Below, in pieces: positions 8,306-16,532 of a stretch of 47,372 nucleotides of DNA. A program made the position numbers and the translations under genes. This DNA comes from Anaeromassilibacillus sp. An200. Lineage in GTDB: Bacteria; Bacillota; Clostridia; Oscillospirales; Acutalibacteraceae. The stretch spans positions 1 through 47,372 of the forward strand of contig NZ_NFJU01000027.1 in assembly GCF_002160025.1 (NCBI RefSeq). The letters run 5' to 3'. The notes beneath the pieces were generated by a model. It was not told the DNA's origin. It searched no databases and saw only the letters and a program-made list of their open reading frames with translations. Within the stretch, counting starts at the first letter, position 1. Every line of letters starts with the position of its first letter.

Positions 8306-8334
8306 TTGACAGAAAACCGTATTAGTTATATGAT
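8306..8334 (+). promoter_or_regulatory. Strong sigma-A promoter of the GntR operon
   Basis: TTGACA (8306-8311) and TATGAT (8329-8334) stand 17 bases apart. One operator half-site lies inside the spacer and an inverted pair lies just downstream, so a bound repressor would block RNA polymerase. Confidence 0.85.
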
Positions 8335-8369
8335 ACAGTTAGAAACCGTATTACACAACTAATACGGTT
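8315..8369. promoter_or_regulatory. GntR/YtrA-type operator: three half-sites
   Basis: AACCGTATTA (8344-8353) and its exact reverse complement TAATACGGTT (8360-8369) form an inverted repeat with a six-base spacer, just after the predicted transcription start. A third copy, AACCGTATTAG (8315-8325), lies in the -35/-10 spacer in direct orientation. This is the expected layout for autorepression by the adjacent GntR protein. Confidence 0.75.
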
Positions 8370-8384
8370 AAAAGGAGGTGCGGA

Positions 8385-8756
8385 ATGGTATCGTTTGACG
8401 GTTTTTCTCTGACAGATGGAATCCCCATCTATCAACAGATCCTTCTTTTTCTCAAGCGTGAAGCTGTGGCGGGGACGATCCGGGATGGGGATGAGCTTCC
8501 CTCGCGCCGTGTTCTTTCCGCACTGTTGGGCGTGAATCCGAATACCATTCAGAAAGCATACCGGATGTTGGAAGAGGAGGGATTGATTGCTTCCCATTCC
8601 GGCGCAAAAAGTCTGATGGTACTGAACGAGGAAACGCTGCGCCGCGTTCGAGGAGAGCTTTTGGAAGCAGACGCAAAGGGCGTGGTGAACGCTATGAAAC
8701 AGATGGGGCTGACAAAGGAGGAGGCCCTTGTACTGATCGATCAATATTGGGAATGA
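8385..8756 (+). CDS. GntR family transcriptional regulator, YtrA subfamily
   Basis: A 123-residue regulator. Residues about 8-75 form the GntR winged helix: IPIYQQILLFLKREAVAGTI, DELPSRRVLSALLGVNPNTI and KAYRMLEEEGLI are near-consensus. The C-terminal part is only about 45 residues of helix, which fits the YtrA subfamily, whose members dimerise through a short tail and usually control ABC transporter genes. AAGGAGG lies just upstream of the ATG. The gene begins a five-gene operon and sits 16 bases after an inverted repeat that fits its operator, so it very probably represses its own operon. In Bacillus the YtrA regulon responds to cell-wall antibiotics; the signal here is unknown. Confidence 0.92.
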   Translation: MVSFDGFSLTDGIPIYQQILLFLKREAVAGTIRDGDELPSRRVLSALLGVNPNTIQKAYRMLEEEGLIASHSGAKSLMVLNEETLRRVRGELLEADAKGVVNAMKQMGLTKEEALVLIDQYWE

Positions 8757-8765
8757 GGTGATAGG

Positions 8766-9497
8766 ATGAATCGGCATATTTCCATTCTGATGTGGCTCTC
8801 CCGAAGCAGCTTTTGGAAGCTAGTGGTCCTGACAGGGATCTCCGCAGTGATACAGACGGTGTGGTTTTGCTTTGTGCTGTCTGGGAATCCTCTTGCTTCT
8901 TTGGAAGAGCTGGCGGGCGGTGGTGCGCTGGCCGTCCCATTTTTCGTATGTTTTTTGCTGGCGTCGGCTCTGCTTTCCATCACAGGCTGTGAGATGGGGG
9001 CTCGCTGCGGCTATACGCTGCGCAGGCTGTCCGTCTCAGAGCGCACAATTTTTGCCTGGCAGTGGGGGTACAACAGTGCCTGCTTTCTGCTGCTCTGGCT
9101 TGTGGAGCTGCTCACCGCCTTTGGACTGTGCACACTGTATACCATGAAAGCGGACCCTTCTTTGGTGAGCGGACAAACGATTTTTCTTGCCTTTTACAGA
9201 AATTCTCTTCTGCATGCGCTTCTCCCGCTGGAGGATGTGTTTCTCTGGATCCGAAATCTGCTGTTTGCAGCTGCGTCAGGAGCGGCTTGTGCCGTCCTCT
9301 CTTACCGCCAGCGCCGGGGAAGGCTGGGATGGGAGATAGCGGCAGTCTGCACAACGATACTGTTTGCCTTTCCCAGTGCGCTTGGCCAATGGGAGTGGAA
9401 TAGTATCGCCCTGTGCCTGATTGTGTTTCTGCTGTTGGAAATCTGCGTGTTTGTCTGGGGGAAGGAGGGCAGCACGGATGAAAAAAGAACGGTTTGA
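8766..9497 (+). CDS. ABC-transporter-associated membrane protein (permease candidate)
   Basis: A 243-residue integral membrane protein with about six segments (near residues 18-36, 54-75, 100-125, 150-170, 195-210, 215-235). It shows no catalytic motif. Residues 76-90 (MGARCGYTLRRLSVS) resemble the cytoplasmic coupling region of simple ABC-2 type permeases, where a conserved arginine-rich stretch precedes the next helix. It follows the GntR gene by nine bases and overlaps the next gene by 20. With the ATPase two genes down it most likely forms the membrane part of an exporter or sensor-type ABC transporter. Family assignment is by context, not by motif. Confidence 0.7.
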   Translation: MNRHISILMWLSRSSFWKLVVLTGISAVIQTVWFCFVLSGNPLASLEELAGGGALAVPFFVCFLLASALLSITGCEMGARCGYTLRRLSVSERTIFAWQWGYNSACFLLLWLVELLTAFGLCTLYTMKADPSLVSGQTIFLAFYRNSLLHALLPLEDVFLWIRNLLFAAASGAACAVLSYRQRRGRLGWEIAAVCTTILFAFPSALGQWEWNSIALCLIVFLLLEICVFVWGKEGSTDEKRTV

Positions 9498-9984
9498 ACA
9501 GAATTGCATCCCTCCGGGCTTTCCTTTTTCATCGGAACTGACCTATTTTACCATGGGAAGCCTCTGTGCCGCGCTCTACAGCCTGCGCTTTGTGCTGGAT
9601 TACTGGAATGCCCGATGCGCTTTGTTTCGGCAAAATCCACTGACAGGGGAGTGGGTGCTGGAGGAGGGAGCCCAGATCGCGTCTTTTTCTGAGATCCTGG
9701 GCAGTGCATTGAACGGGTTTTTGATTCTGGCATGCAGTATGCTGTTTTTTGCCGCGCTTCATTATCAGTTCCATTTTCGCGGCAGCCGCAGTATTTACCT
9801 GATGCGCCGCCTGCCGGATCGATGGGAGCTGCACCGGCGCTGCCTCGCGGGGCCGGTGTTGGGGATCCTGATCTGCGCTGTGGCGGCAGGAATGCTTTTT
9901 CTTCTTTACTTTGCCGTGTATCGGTTTGCCACCCCGCAGGAATGTCTGTCACCGTTAGGAGGGGAATTGTATGGTAGAGCTTAA
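9478..9984 (+). CDS. Second ABC-transporter-associated membrane protein
   Basis: A 168-residue protein with three membrane segments (about residues 22-42, 75-97, 128-150). The motif FRGSRSIYLMRRLPDRWELH between the second and third segments parallels YTLRRLSVSERT in the preceding protein; both look like the place where an ABC-2 permease contacts its ATPase. GGAAGGAGG lies before the ATG at 9478, inside the previous gene. It overlaps the ATPase gene by 14 bases. At this length it is about half a normal ABC-2 permease, so the two membrane proteins may form a heterodimer. No family is recognised. Confidence 0.7.
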   Translation: MKKERFEQNCIPPGFPFSSELTYFTMGSLCAALYSLRFVLDYWNARCALFRQNPLTGEWVLEEGAQIASFSEILGSALNGFLILACSMLFFAALHYQFHFRGSRSIYLMRRLPDRWELHRRCLAGPVLGILICAVAAGMLFLLYFAVYRFATPQECLSPLGGELYGRA

Positions 9985-10711
9985 TATACTCAACAAGCGA
10001 TATTGGGGCAAAAGGGCATTGGAAAATATCAGCCTGTGTCTGCCGCGCGGCGAGATCGTCGGTTTGTTTGGGGAAAACGGCGCGGGAAAAACGACTTTGA
10101 TGAAATGTATCCTCGGCCTTTTGCCGTTTGAAGGGACTGTTACGCTGGATGGCAAGCCCGTCACGCGCAAAAATATTGCGTCGTTTTCCTTTGCCACCAG
10201 CGAGCACTCCTTCTTTCCAAACCTCACGGCACAGGCGCACCGGGATTTTTACGCCCTTCATTTTTCACACTTCTCCGATCAGCGCTTTCGCAGTCTGATG
10301 GATTTTTTCTCCCTTCCCATGCATCAAACGATCCGGACCTTTTCCACAGGCCAGAAAAATCAGTTTGAGGTGATTCTGGCATTGTCACAGGGAGCGGATT
10401 ATATCCTGATGGATGAGCCGTTTGCCGGGAACGATCTGTTTAACCGCGAGGATTTCTATAAGGTGCTCAGCGGTATTCTCGAACCGCATGAAACGCTGCT
10501 GCTGTCCACACATCTGATTGAGGAGGTGTCCGGTTTTATCGGGCGGGCTATCCTGCTGCGGCGAGGAACGCTGGCCGGGGATCTCTCGGTGGATGATTTG
10601 GAGGAGTCCGGAAAAAGTTTGGTGGATGCCATCAAGGAAGCGTATCACTACCGGGCCGATCGCGTCAGCCGCGCGATTGGGGAGCTGAGCGGGGAGGAGG
10701 GAGAAAAATGA
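9971..10711 (+). CDS. ABC transporter ATP-binding protein (YtrB-like)
   Basis: A 246-residue nucleotide-binding subunit. Walker A is GENGAGKTT near residues 36-44; the signature is FSTGQKNQFEVILAL, a variant of LSGGQ with T for the first G; Walker B is YILMDEPFAGND with the catalytic glutamate; the switch histidine is in LLSTHLIEEV. This layout matches the YtrB/ABC-2 group (CcmA-like). It overlaps the gene before by 14 bases and the gene after by four. It should energise the two membrane proteins encoded upstream. Whether the system exports a compound or senses and strips an antibiotic from its target cannot be told from sequence. Confidence 0.92.
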   Translation: MVELNILNKRYWGKRALENISLCLPRGEIVGLFGENGAGKTTLMKCILGLLPFEGTVTLDGKPVTRKNIASFSFATSEHSFFPNLTAQAHRDFYALHFSHFSDQRFRSLMDFFSLPMHQTIRTFSTGQKNQFEVILALSQGADYILMDEPFAGNDLFNREDFYKVLSGILEPHETLLLSTHLIEEVSGFIGRAILLRRGTLAGDLSVDDLEESGKSLVDAIKEAYHYRADRVSRAIGELSGEEGEK

Positions 10712-12123
10712 AAAAGACCCTCGCCTGCTTTTTCGTTCTTTTGGCAGCAGCTGCAGGCGGTACGGCAGCGGTTTTTTCCCAGGTGTATGCGGCGCGGGAT
10801 CAGGTGAAAATCACGCAGGAAACGCTTTACGGGGATCCCGCCGCGGCACAGGGACTGGCTGCACACATCCCGGCACAGTACCAGCACCACCTGTTCTGGA
10901 ATACCGACTGTACCTTTGGTGAGGAAACACAGGCTGTCACCAGCTATAAGTTTTCCGCCATACAAAAAGAAGAGCCTCCGCAGGAACGAGAGCCGTTTCT
11001 GGAGATGACCAATCAAATCTGGTATGGCTATGATTCAGAAGCCGTAGAAGGGCTTTCACTTGCATATCAGGAGCTGTTTGACGATACGCCGGCGGGGAGT
11101 GAAAACAGCCGGGTCATCCATCTGAGCGATTATTATGAAACGTATCCATTGCAGCTTGGTCTGGAATTTCCCGTCTATTCCAGTATGATGTCGCAGGATG
11201 TCTTCTTATCGGAAAGTATCGATCCAGATGAGGCAAAGCTGTACCGTACCTTTGAGGAATTTTTTCAGATTCCGGTGCTGGCGGAGGAAACGATGGAAAT
11301 CAGCGTGGGAAAGAGCACGGACGGCGGATGGGTGAGCTCTGGCTCCGGCAGTACGGAGAGTGATCGGTTTGATCTCTACACGGTCAGCGCTGTAGCGGAC
11401 AATGCCTGCTATTTCGCTTTTGACGCTCATACACAGCTGGAAAATCTGGTGGATGTCAGTCAGATTAAAGATGGCTTCGGAATTTACTGCCTGCCTTTTG
11501 ACAGTACATCGGAAGGAGAGGACTGCTCTTTTCCTCTGTTGACAGAGAAGCTTGCCACCGTGTATCCGTTGGATCCGCACGAGCGGATTCTTAACCTTAC
11601 ACTCAGCCCGGATCAGTCCCGACTGCTGCTGCATACTCAAACAGATGGAATGTATGTTATCACGGTGATTGACCGAGACACGATGGAAGCGGTGCAGCGT
11701 CTGGAAGTGGGGAAGATTTCGGCTGAGTCAATGGCCTTTCATCAGCTTTACGAGGGTGACGGCTTTTTCGCGGTACAGGTAGAGTGGAATACGCTTGCGG
11801 CTGTGCGGTGGGAGCCAAACGGAATCTGCGAGGAGTTACTTTTCGTGCCCATATCGCCGGATCCGGAGAATCCGATCGTTTCTTTCCAATTCCGGACGCT
11901 GGCGATGGATTTTGACGGAGAAAAGCTGGCGGTCTGCGATTACCAGATGAATGAGCAGGCGGACAACATTGTGAATGTTGTGCTGGCGGTTTATAATAAA
12001 ACGGGAATGGTATATTGCGGTTCCTATGCGAACAGCCTGAGCCTGGGAGGAGTAAAAGGAGACTATACGTTCAGCTGCCGCCCGCTGGACAATGGCGGTA
12101 TGACGGTAAAATGGAAATCATGA
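10708..12123 (+). CDS. Exported protein of unknown family in the YtrA-type operon
   Basis: A 471-residue protein. Residues 1-28 are a signal peptide or signal anchor (MKKTLACFFVLLAAAAGGTA). No cysteine follows the hydrophobic core, so it is not a typical lipoprotein. The second half, about 260-470, looks like repeated beta-strands: HERILNLTLSPDQSRLLLHT, YVITVIDRDTMEAVQRLEVG and DGEKLAVCDYQMN recall blades of a beta-propeller (the S-P-D-x-S/R pattern). It overlaps the ATPase gene by four bases and ends at the terminator at 12136-12170, so it belongs to the operon. I infer an extracytoplasmic partner or sensor. No domain was recognised with confidence. Confidence 0.75.
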   Translation: MKKTLACFFVLLAAAAGGTAAVFSQVYAARDQVKITQETLYGDPAAAQGLAAHIPAQYQHHLFWNTDCTFGEETQAVTSYKFSAIQKEEPPQEREPFLEMTNQIWYGYDSEAVEGLSLAYQELFDDTPAGSENSRVIHLSDYYETYPLQLGLEFPVYSSMMSQDVFLSESIDPDEAKLYRTFEEFFQIPVLAEETMEISVGKSTDGGWVSSGSGSTESDRFDLYTVSAVADNACYFAFDAHTQLENLVDVSQIKDGFGIYCLPFDSTSEGEDCSFPLLTEKLATVYPLDPHERILNLTLSPDQSRLLLHTQTDGMYVITVIDRDTMEAVQRLEVGKISAESMAFHQLYEGDGFFAVQVEWNTLAAVRWEPNGICEELLFVPISPDPENPIVSFQFRTLAMDFDGEKLAVCDYQMNEQADNIVNVVLAVYNKTGMVYCGSYANSLSLGGVKGDYTFSCRPLDNGGMTVKWKS

Positions 12124-12135
12124 AAGGACAAAAAA

Positions 12136-12170
12136 CACCGCCGGGATAAGCATTCTCCGGCGGTGCTTTT
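12136..12170. terminator. Terminator after the YtrA-type operon
   Basis: CACCGCCGG (12136-12144) pairs with CCGGCGGTG (12157-12165), followed by CTTTT. An A-run precedes the left arm, so it also serves the convergent C39-like gene. Confidence 0.8.
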
Positions 12171-12183
12171 ATATGGCATGTTC

Positions 12184-13316
12184 TCAGGAGGCGGGAGTTA
12201 TCGAAAGATCCTCGTGAAGGAGGGCGACGCATTGGCTTCCCATGGCCAGGTAGCTTTGCTCCACCTGTTCGATGGGGTAGCGGACTACACCGTTGGATTC
12301 ATACGGATCGCAGAGATAGTAGTGCTCCGCATCCCGTCCGATCAACACCATGCAATGTTGGTTGACTGGATACAGATAGGTGGTGGAGTGGTCATAAGAC
12401 TGCCACTGATACATGGAGCTGATCTCCTGCATATCGATTGTCACCCAGATGGCGGCGGGAGTATTGTTTTTCATCACCACTTCGGAAAAGACTTGCTCCA
12501 AAGAAAGCCCTGTGAGATTCACAGCTTTTTGATCGGGATCCTTCAAACATTGATTCAATGCTTCTGTGATTACGGGGGCAAAGCAGCCCCAGCCGCCGTT
12601 TTCCGAAAAAGGATCTCCGGCATAAGCTTGGTTGGGATCCGGGCCATAACGACAGCCCCATTCCAGATAGACCGGTTCCATGGGCAGATAGGCGCGGACG
12701 AAGTCCTCCGGCGAAATGGAAAAACCGGAAGATTGCAGGAGCATCGTGGCGGAAACAGCTTCGCAGCCGTTGGGCAGAATTCCTTCCTGGCTCAGATAGG
12801 GAACATTGTCCAGATAAAAGCGAAAATCCTCATCCACAAGGCCGATCATGTCGCGGAAAATCAGAATTTCATCAGGTCCGGAGTATTCGTAGCAGAAGCG
12901 AAACAGCTCATTTCCGGAAAGATCGCCGCAGGCAATGGCCTGGAGCAAAATGTCCCAGTCCAGCAGAGCCTGTTCTTCTGCCGGAAACTCTGTTTGATCG
13001 CCAAGAGGGGCGTCCTCCCAGAAGTAGATTCCCGCAAACAGATCGGAATGATCTTCTGTTTGGAGGATGGAGGGATCCCGATATTGTGAAAGGAAATAGG
13101 CGCTGGTAAGAGAAATGTTTTTGGAAAATTGGTTGGAATGCAGGCGGGGGAAAGAAAGAGGAGAAAAGCGCTGAAGCAAAGCGTCATCAGAAGGAAGCTG
13201 AGCAGAAGTGCCTTCCCCAGCGTTCCCAAACCGGAACGTTTTTTCTCCTTCTTTTTCGGGAGGCTGTTGACGCAAGGCGCGGTATGGCCAGCATATTTGG
13301 GTTTATAATGCGACAT
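12184..13316 (-). CDS. C39-like cysteine peptidase family protein, apparently frameshifted
   Basis: The body of the gene encodes a peptidase_C39_2-like domain: YLSQEGILPNGCEAVSATML holds the Gln and catalytic Cys, QHCMVLIGRD the His, and YYLCDPYESNG the Asp. That frame has no credible start: its only early codon is a TTG at 13275 without a ribosome binding site. In the neighbouring frame, an ATG at 13316 with GTGGAGG upstream encodes MSHYKPKYAGHTAPC, a basic stretch (KKKEKKRSG) and a membrane segment (ALLLSFLLMTLCFSAFLLFL), then loses sense. Adding one C to the five-C run at 13150-13146 joins the two into a 377-residue membrane-anchored C39 protein. So the gene is either recently broken or carries a sequencing error. 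Many C39_2 proteins are not proven peptidases. It is followed by the terminator at 12136-12170. Confidence 0.75.
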
Positions 13317-13422
13317 CGTTTCCTCCACTCCCCTCCAAATGCTTTCTGCGGCTAAAACCCGATAAAGTCCTTTTACCCAAAACACGGAAAAAAGCGGAAG
13401 AAGGTTGCGTTTTTCTATAAAA

Positions 13423-13446
13423 AAATCCCGCCGGTGGGCGGGATTT
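13423..13446 (-). terminator. Terminator of the lipoprotein gene
   Basis: AAATCCCGCC (13423-13432) pairs with GGCGGGATTT (13437-13446) over a four-base loop. On the minus strand it is followed by a run of T. Its outermost base is the last base of the lipoprotein stop codon. Confidence 0.8.
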
Positions 13447-14264
13447 CAGGGCGGATCAATAGGAATTGGTTCTTCGGAAGAAAGCAGAAGATTTTTGCCG
13501 TTGGAATCGGCGCGGGAAACTGTTTGCAGGCTGACAACGGTGATTTGCCGTGTGTCTTCTCCTTGTATTGTTCCGCGGTATCCGACGCGAATGGTATCTC
13601 CAAGCAGCAAACCGTCACGCAGACCACTGCAGGCGTTTTTGGTGTAGGAAAAGGACAAGAGCCGTCCGTCTCCTGTTTCCAGCAAAAGTGAATGCATGGC
13701 GGCTTCCTTTACCACACCCTCTTCATAGGAAACCGATTCTTCTCCCATCAGGGAAAAGCATGAGGAGACCTCATCCTGCGTCAGCATCATTTCACGGTAG
13801 AGCTGTTCCTGCTGCTCATTGGCGTAAAGGCAGGAGGAGGGGAGAGCGTAACAAAACACGGAGGAATCGAAATCCCGTTCGGAGAGAAAGGTCATGGATT
13901 GGGGGGAAGCTTCTGAAAAGTTGTCCCACCATGTGGATGTCACACAGCGGATCACCAGAAGCGGGGACTCCTTGTCGTTCTCAAAATAAAAAGTAACCTG
14001 GGAATATTCGGAATTATCCTCTTCCTGATTCCCGTGGGACACTACAATTTTGTAATTTTCCGATTTCCAGCGGGCTGGAACGGAAAAAGAAAATCCGATT
14101 TCCGTATTTTTATATAAAAAGCCTTCCTCCGGCAAGTTTTTCTGCGAAGAAGTGGTGGCTGTACTTTCCAGCAGTGTTGCCGGAATCGTTTTCGATGCAG
14201 AAGAACAGGCAATCAGGCAAAGAAGGAAAAGTGGAACGACAGGGAAAAATCGAGCGTTTCTCAC
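13446..14264 (-). CDS. Predicted lipoprotein of unknown family
   Basis: A 272-residue lipoprotein: MRNARFFPVVPLFLLCLIAC ends in a lipobox (L-I-A-C, cysteine at 20), then a Ser/Thr-rich linker to about residue 45. The region 48-110, starting EIGFSFSVPARWKSENYKIV, resembles the beginning of secreted domains that follow the pattern 'gFsf.vP..W', found in several exported proteins of Firmicutes. No catalytic motif is seen. It is encoded just upstream of the C39-like gene on the same strand, with a terminator between them (13423-13446), so the two are probably separate transcripts. Lipidation would depend on Lgt, encoded at 38012-39130. Function is unknown. Confidence 0.8.
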   Translation of the reverse strand: MRNARFFPVVPLFLLCLIACSSASKTIPATLLESTATTSSQKNLPEEGFLYKNTEIGFSFSVPARWKSENYKIVVSHGNQEEDNSEYSQVTFYFENDKESPLLVIRCVTSTWWDNFSEASPQSMTFLSERDFDSSVFCYALPSSCLYANEQQEQLYREMMLTQDEVSSCFSLMGEESVSYEEGVVKEAAMHSLLLETGDGRLLSFSYTKNACSGLRDGLLLGDTIRVGYRGTIQGEDTRQITVVSLQTVSRADSNGKNLLLSSEEPIPIDPP

Positions 14265-14777
14265 AGCAATCTTCCCCTTTCTGTATAGAATGGGTTGTAT
14301 GGAGACGAAAGAAGGGCAGATCCTGCCCTTTAACGCGAGTATACTGTTTTTCTATGAATTCGTCAAGGTTCGTAAGAGGATTGTAACATGCAGTTACAGA
14401 TTTGTAACAGGAAAAGAAAAATCTGCTTCATTACGCCTATATTATAAATAGGTAAGGAATGGAGAAAGAGGGGAGTAAAACAAGAATCAGTTGTAATTTA
14501 TTATGCGTTTTGGACAAATAAAAGGTGAAAAATTTTCCGCTCAGACGGCTTGAATTTCTTTGAAACAGAGCAAATCCGCGAAAATAAAAGGAAATTGGAA
14601 GAAATGGAACCTTAATCCGATCAAAAGAGTTTGCGGTTTTAGATCGGCGGGCGTATACTGTCCGAAGAAGAAAAGGGCTTGCCTTTTTGGGGATTGGAGG
14701 GAAGGAAGGACGAGCGTTTCCGGGACGCTTCCCGGAAGTGGACAAAGGGATTCCATAAGCCGGACAGGAGGGAAAAT
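14265..14777. promoter_or_regulatory. Intergenic region with TGTAAC repeats and exporter promoter
   Basis: This AT-rich 513-base stretch holds no convincing gene. TGTAAC (14382-14387) and GTTACA (14393-14398) form an inverted repeat with a five-base spacer, and a further TGTAAC lies at 14403-14408; such spacing suits a dimeric regulator. A promoter, TTGCGG (14631-14636) and TATACT (14654-14659) with a 17-base spacer, stands about 120 bases before the exporter start codon. The first half also contains the leader of the divergent lipoprotein gene. No regulator gene is adjacent. Confidence 0.5.
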
Positions 14778-16532
14778 ATGTTCCGAATAAAGTGGCTTTG
14801 GAAGTATATGGGGGAGAAGAGAAACCTGTTTGTGGTGGCGATGATTTTGTCCGCCGTCACCTCCGCAATGCTGGTCATTAACCCCATGCTTTCACAGAAG
14901 TTGATTGATGAAGTCATTACGCCGCAGAATACCACCATGCTGCTTCCGATTCTCGGAATTATGCTGGCAGTCCAGCTGGCCAGACTGACGATGCGGTATG
15001 TGATGGTGGTTTTGCTGGAAAAAAGCAGCCAGTGCGCTTTCAATGGATTAAGGCGCAAAATGTATGATGTCCTTCAAAATCAGGATGCGCGTTATTATCA
15101 CGGGATCCGTACCGGTGACCTGATGACGCGTATGACCAACGACTTGGATCTGGTGCGGCATGCGATTGCATGGATTTCTTATGTCACGGTGGATTCCATC
15201 GTGGTGTTTGTCGCGGCTCTGATCTATTTGGGATCGGTCAATCTGGAGCTGATGCTCTGCCTGGCAGCAATCACGCCGTTTATTCTTATTATCACGCGCT
15301 TTTTCTCCAAGATTATCCATCCGATGTTTGTGCAGCTTCGTCAGAAGCTTTCTAGCCTGAACACCGTGGCACAGGAGAACATAGAGGGAAACCGCGTGGT
15401 CAAGGCGTTTGCGCGTGAGGACTACGAGAATGAGAAATTTGAAGAAAAAAATGAAGATTACCGTCAGATGAATCTGAAAACCACCTATGTAGGCGTGAAG
15501 TTTAACCCGCTGATTGATTTGCTCTCGCAGTCTCTGACTGTGACGACCCTTCTGGTGGGAGGTATTTTCATGATTCAGGGAAAGCTGACGGCCGGTGAAA
15601 TCCTGGCTTTCTCGTCGCTGACCTGGGCGCTGGCCAACCCGCTGCGCAATCTTGGTATGCTGATCAACGATTTGCAGCGCTTCTTTGCTTCCTGCCAGAT
15701 GATCATTGAAATTTTCTATGCACAGCCCTCTATTGCGGATCGGTATCAGGCAAAGGATCCGGGCGTGCGTCCGCGCGGCGAGGTCGAATATCGTGATGTG
15801 TCCCTGAAAATTGACGGTACACAAATCCTTGACGATATCAGCTTCCATATTAAGCCGGGTCAGACGCTCGGTATCATTGGAACTACCGGTTCCGGTAAAA
15901 CGACGCTCACCGGCATGCTGACCCGCATCAACGATCCCACCTCCGGCGAGGTTCTGTTGGACGGCGAACCGGTGCAGAATTACACGCTCCAGGCTTTGCG
16001 CCGTTATATTGGTGTGGCGATGCAGGATGTGTTCCTTTTCTCCGACACAGTGGATGCCAATATCGCCTATGGCCGTCCCGATATGCCGGAGGAGGAAGTG
16101 AAGGATTTCGCCCATCGCGCGGGAGCGGATGAGTTTATCCGTAAGATGCAGGACGGATATGATACGCTGGTGGGAGAACGCGGCGTTGGCCTTTCCGGCG
16201 GACAGAAGCAGCGTTTGTCGCTGGCTCGTGCCCTGGCGATCCGACCCTCCATCCTGATTCTGGACGATACCACGTCTGCCGTAGATATGGAGACGGAGAA
16301 ATATTTGCAGGAGCAGCTTCGCCAGCTTGATTTCCCCTGCACGAAGATCATCATCGCACAAAGAATTTCCTCCATTGAGGATGCGGATTTGATCCTGGTT
16401 TTGGATAACGGCAAGATTATCGAGCGTGGAACGCACCGTGAGCTGCTCCAGAACAAGGGCTTCTACCGCCATATCTGGGCGATCCAGAACAGCAAGGAAG
16501 AAGGTGAAGAGCTTGGCGCGCAACCGGTTTGA
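14778..16532 (+). CDS. Heterodimeric ABC exporter, subunit with degenerate ATP site
   Basis: A 584-residue half-transporter with six membrane helices (about 15-310) and an ATPase domain. Walker A is GTTGSGKTT at 368-376, the signature LSGGQKQR, and Walker B ILDDTTSAVD. The catalytic glutamate is replaced by aspartate (D497), and the switch histidine by glutamine (Q528, IAQRISS). These two changes are the hallmark of the degenerate subunit in heterodimeric multidrug exporters such as BmrC/BmrD and TM287/288. The ATG at 14778 follows GGAGGG; in-frame codons further upstream lack a ribosome binding site. It overlaps the partner gene by 20 bases. Likely role: export of drugs or lipophilic compounds. 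Confidence 0.93.
   Translation: MFRIKWLWKYMGEKRNLFVVAMILSAVTSAMLVINPMLSQKLIDEVITPQNTTMLLPILGIMLAVQLARLTMRYVMVVLLEKSSQCAFNGLRRKMYDVLQNQDARYYHGIRTGDLMTRMTNDLDLVRHAIAWISYVTVDSIVVFVAALIYLGSVNLELMLCLAAITPFILIITRFFSKIIHPMFVQLRQKLSSLNTVAQENIEGNRVVKAFAREDYENEKFEEKNEDYRQMNLKTTYVGVKFNPLIDLLSQSLTVTTLLVGGIFMIQGKLTAGEILAFSSLTWALANPLRNLGMLINDLQRFFASCQMIIEIFYAQPSIADRYQAKDPGVRPRGEVEYRDVSLKIDGTQILDDISFHIKPGQTLGIIGTTGSGKTTLTGMLTRINDPTSGEVLLDGEPVQNYTLQALRRYIGVAMQDVFLFSDTVDANIAYGRPDMPEEEVKDFAHRAGADEFIRKMQDGYDTLVGERGVGLSGGQKQRLSLARALAIRPSILILDDTTSAVDMETEKYLQEQLRQLDFPCTKIIIAQRISSIEDADLILVLDNGKIIERGTHRELLQNKGFYRHIWAIQNSKEEGEELGAQPV

Noticed and set aside
12163-13089. 308-codon plus-strand open frame
   Set aside because: Antisense to the C39-like gene; low-complexity isoleucine/glycine/histidine composition typical of reverse-strand readings.
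15048-16523. 491-codon minus-strand open frame
   Set aside because: Antisense to the ABC exporter, rich in His, Gln and Arg, with no recognisable motif.
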